Positions 61,657 through 64,000 of a DNA stretch of 64,000 bases are shown here, piece by piece. The first letter of the stretch is position 1. Each line of letters opens with the position of its first letter. Below the pieces are notes generated by a model. It saw only the letters and a program-made list of their open reading frames with translations. It was not told the DNA's origin and did not search any database. Made by a program: the position numbers and the translations under genes. Where the stretch lies: NCBI RefSeq assembly GCF_000224085.1, contig NC_015945.1:248001-312000 (forward strand), in the 5' to 3' direction. The DNA comes from Allomuricauda ruestringensis DSM 13258. GTDB lineage: Bacteria > Bacteroidota > Bacteroidia > Flavobacteriales > Flavobacteriaceae.

Positions 61657-63854
61657 TTCGCCACTTCACTTATAAATTTTAGACGGTACAAGCGGAGCTC
61701 TTCGTCTTCGTAATCGCCCTCGAACTCTTCAATGGCAGCAGAAATGGAGTCTGTTTCTGCTTCCAAAAAGTAATCGTGGATTTCTTCTTGTTGGTCCTCG
61801 TCCAAGATTTCATCTATCCAGTAGCCAATGTTCAACTTGGTGCCGCTGAATACGATTTGTTCCATCTCTTTTATAAGTTCTGGCAGTTCCAATCCTTTGG
61901 CAGAGGCGATATCATCCAACGGTAATTTTCTGTCCACACTTTGAATCACATAAAGTTTTAGTCCAGAGTTGGCCCCGGTACTCTTCACCACAAGGTCATC
62001 TGGCCTTATAATATCATTTTCATCCACATATTTGGAAATCAGATCTACAAAGGCTTTCCCATATTTTTTTGCTTTTCCCTCGCCAACCCCTTGAATATTT
62101 ATCAACTCTTCCATGGTTACAGGGTATTTTAGCGACATATCCTCCAAAGATGGGTCTTGAAAAACTACAAATGGAGGCACATCCCGTTGTTGTGCCTCTT
62201 TTTTTCGGAGGTCACGAAGTAGTTTCAATAAATTGTCATCCGCAACAGCCCCGTTAGATTTCTGGGCCGTAACAATATTTCCGGTATCTTCTCTGGAGTA
62301 GACATGATCCTTCGTCATCATAAATGATTCTGGATTTTCCAAGTACTTTTCACCCAATTTGGTTAAATGAAGAATCCCGTATCGTTCAATTTCCTTTTTC
62401 AAAAGCCCAGCAACCAGAACCTGCCTGGTCAAGGCCATCCAAAATTCCTTGTCATTGTCCTTCCCTATTCCGAAAAAGCTTTTTTCATCGGTTCTATGCG
62501 AGGATATCATGGCATTGGTTTTACCAATCAAAACCTTGACAATTTCTTTGGTCTTGAATTTTTCTTTGGTATCTCTCACCACAGTCAAAAGTTTGACTAC
62601 TTGTTCCTTGGCTTCTTCTTTAGGTTTGGGGTTTCTGGAATTATCGTCCATGTCGGCTCCTTCCCCGTTCTCCTCATCAAAATCTTCACCGAAGTAATGC
62701 AGAATAAATTTTCTACGGGACATGGATGTCTCGGCATAAGCTACAATTTCTTGCAATAAAGCATTGCCGATTTCTTGCTCCGCTACGGGTTTACCTGACA
62801 TAAATTTTTCCAGCTTTTCCACATCTTTATAGGCGTAATAGGCCAAACAATGTCCCTCGCCCCCATCTCTTCCGGCACGTCCGGTTTCTTGGTAATAGCT
62901 TTCAATACTTTTGGGAATATCGTGATGAATTACAAAACGCACATCAGGTTTGTCTATCCCCATTCCGAAAGCAATGGTGGCCACAACCACATCAACCTCT
63001 TCCATTAAGAACATATCTTGATATTTGGAACGGGTTTTGGCATCGAACCCGGCATGATAGGGAACTGCGCTTACGCCGTTTACCTGAAGTACCTGGGCCA
63101 ATTCTTCTACCCTTTTGCGGCTTAAACAATATATAATTCCGGATTTCCCTTGATTTTGCTTTACAAAACGAATAATATCGGCATCTACATCCTTGGTTTT
63201 GGGACGTACCTCATAGAACAAATTGGGTCGGTTAAACGATGCCTTGAAAACTTTGGCATCCGTCATACCCAAATTTTTGATGATATCCTCTTGCACTTTG
63301 GGTGTAGCCGTAGCGGTAAGACCTATAATAGGAATGTTGTCCCCAAGTCTGTTTATAATGCCCCGAAGGTTTCGGTATTCCGGTCTAAAATCGTGCCCCC
63401 ACTCCGATATACAGTGGGCCTCGTCCACCGCAACAAAGGAAAGTTTCACATTTTTGAGGAAATCCACATTTTCTTCCTTCGTCAAGGATTCCGGGGCCAC
63501 ATAAAGCAATTTGGTAACACCTTTGGTAATATCTTCTTTAACCTGCCTTACCTCTGTTTTGGTCAGGGAAGAGTTCAATACATGTGCAATACCATGCTGT
63601 TCGGATATTCCCCGTATGGCATCGACTTGGTTCTTCATCAGGGCGATCAAAGGAGAGACAACAATCGCTGTTCCTTCTTCCATAATTGCCGGCAATTGAT
63701 AACATAGGGATTTTCCTCCGCCCGTTGGCATAATCACAAAAGTGTCGTTGCCACTAAGAATATTCTGGATTACATCTTCCTGTAATCCTTTAAATTTTGA
63801 GAAACCAAAATATTTTTTGAGCGAGGAGTGCAAATCGGTGTTCATTAGGCTCAT
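61653..63854 (-). CDS. recQ: ATP-dependent DNA helicase RecQ
   Basis: 733 residues from the ATG at 63854; an ATG three codons later is also possible. Helicase core: FKGLQEDVI, PTGGGKSL (43-50), AVDEAHCISEWGHDFRPEY (DEAH at 144-147), GLTATATPKVQ, and YYQETGRAGRDG in motif VI. The RQC domain starts near 378. The zinc cysteines are missing: the line SRRKFILHYFGEDFDEENG runs into GADMDDNSRNPK with no Cys. An HRDC domain (LLKLLRDLRKKEAQQ...VGEGKAKKYG) and a 100-residue C-terminal helical extension follow. It unwinds 3'-5' in recombination repair. Confidence 0.93.
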   Translation of the reverse strand: MSLMNTDLHSSLKKYFGFSKFKGLQEDVIQNILSGNDTFVIMPTGGGKSLCYQLPAIMEEGTAIVVSPLIALMKNQVDAIRGISEQHGIAHVLNSSLTKTEVRQVKEDITKGVTKLLYVAPESLTKEENVDFLKNVKLSFVAVDEAHCISEWGHDFRPEYRNLRGIINRLGDNIPIIGLTATATPKVQEDIIKNLGMTDAKVFKASFNRPNLFYEVRPKTKDVDADIIRFVKQNQGKSGIIYCLSRKRVEELAQVLQVNGVSAVPYHAGFDAKTRSKYQDMFLMEEVDVVVATIAFGMGIDKPDVRFVIHHDIPKSIESYYQETGRAGRDGGEGHCLAYYAYKDVEKLEKFMSGKPVAEQEIGNALLQEIVAYAETSMSRRKFILHYFGEDFDEENGEGADMDDNSRNPKPKEEAKEQVVKLLTVVRDTKEKFKTKEIVKVLIGKTNAMISSHRTDEKSFFGIGKDNDKEFWMALTRQVLVAGLLKKEIERYGILHLTKLGEKYLENPESFMMTKDHVYSREDTGNIVTAQKSNGAVADDNLLKLLRDLRKKEAQQRDVPPFVVFQDPSLEDMSLKYPVTMEELINIQGVGEGKAKKYGKAFVDLISKYVDENDIIRPDDLVVKSTGANSGLKLYVIQSVDRKLPLDDIASAKGLELPELIKEMEQIVFSGTKLNIGYWIDEILDEDQQEEIHDYFLEAETDSISAAIEEFEGDYEDEELRLYRLKFISEVAN

Positions 63855-64000
63855 TTCCGCATTTTCAATTTGTTACAAGCAGCCTAAAAGGCAGTTGAAG
63901 CTTTTATTTTAAACCATTCAAATACAGATGAATCTATTCTCACTTCTAGAATAGTCTGTAAAAGATAGTTTGATTAGTTTTGTAATCTTAAATATAAGAC
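63855..64000. other. Non-coding right edge, possible divergent promoter
   Basis: The last 146 bases hold no gene. There is a hairpin CTATTCT-7 nt-AGAATAG at 63934-63954, then TAGTTTTG, a full TAnnTTTG match, at 63975-63982 on the plus strand. That would drive a gene starting beyond the window. Confidence 0.35.

Overview
This window is a stretch of conserved chromosome from a member of the Bacteroidota, almost certainly a marine Flavobacteriaceae. I infer this from the gene content: the gliding lipoprotein GldI, RNase Y next to zapA, a relA/spoT-type gene, families largely confined to Bacteroidota such as DUF5683, DUF6122, DUF3810 and the CCC-motif proteins, and a flavobacterial-type 6S RNA. 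The promoters agree: many genes are preceded by a -7 box of the form TAnnTTTG, or the variants TATCTTTA and TAAATTTA, often about 20 nt after a TTG, and Shine-Dalgarno sequences are weak. I see no phage, integrase, transposase, CRISPR array, rRNA or tRNA. The window is mostly housekeeping.

Layout, 1-11.6 kb: the 3' end of anmK, a Bcr/CflA-type efflux pump and a Gfo/Idh/MocA oxidoreductase come first. Then follow two divergent blocks that together cover most of propionyl-CoA catabolism. A minus-strand operon (biotin carrier, biotin carboxylase, carboxyltransferase) makes methylmalonyl-CoA. A plus-strand operon (udk, divIC/ftsB-like, both subunits of methylmalonyl-CoA mutase) converts it to succinyl-CoA. 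A MITE-like palindromic element lies between them, and a short-period repeat has become coding sequence inside the large mutase subunit.

11.7-27.3 kb: parA-parB-DUF5683-dapB-lepB-wbqC-DUF6122 run on the plus strand. A long minus-strand operon holds a YfgM-like TPR protein, ribH, a small membrane protein, mutL, two rhomboid proteases and an endonuclease/exonuclease/phosphatase-family protein. Next are recF with a lipoprotein and a DUF721 gene, then ndk and a PhoD-like phosphatase.

27.3-50.4 kb: nrnA, gldI and a cyclophilin-FKBP fusion; DUF3810; two linked amidohydrolase genes; a SpoU methyltransferase, an M48 protease and Rel; fur, purA and dps; an OstA-like protein with an aminotransferase; a TPR protein, two DUF368 membrane proteins and aroE.

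50.5-64 kb: a DUF349 protein carrying a perfect 15-bp tandem repeat; a CBS protein; rny, a 6S RNA, zapA and a small coiled-coil gene, all on the minus strand; an M23 peptidase; a cysteine desulfurase; Smr, DUF2752 and CCC-motif genes; and recQ.

I did not find an obviously new multi-gene system. The most unusual points are the intergenic palindromic elements, the repeat-derived segment in the mutase, the in-frame tandem repeat, three enzymes or regulators lacking residues classical for their families (MutL nuclease motifs, RecQ zinc cysteines, Fur CxxC), amidohydrolase domains without their metal-binding HxH, and the 6S RNA sitting in the zapA-rny gap. Family names are recalled from sequence signatures, not from a database search.
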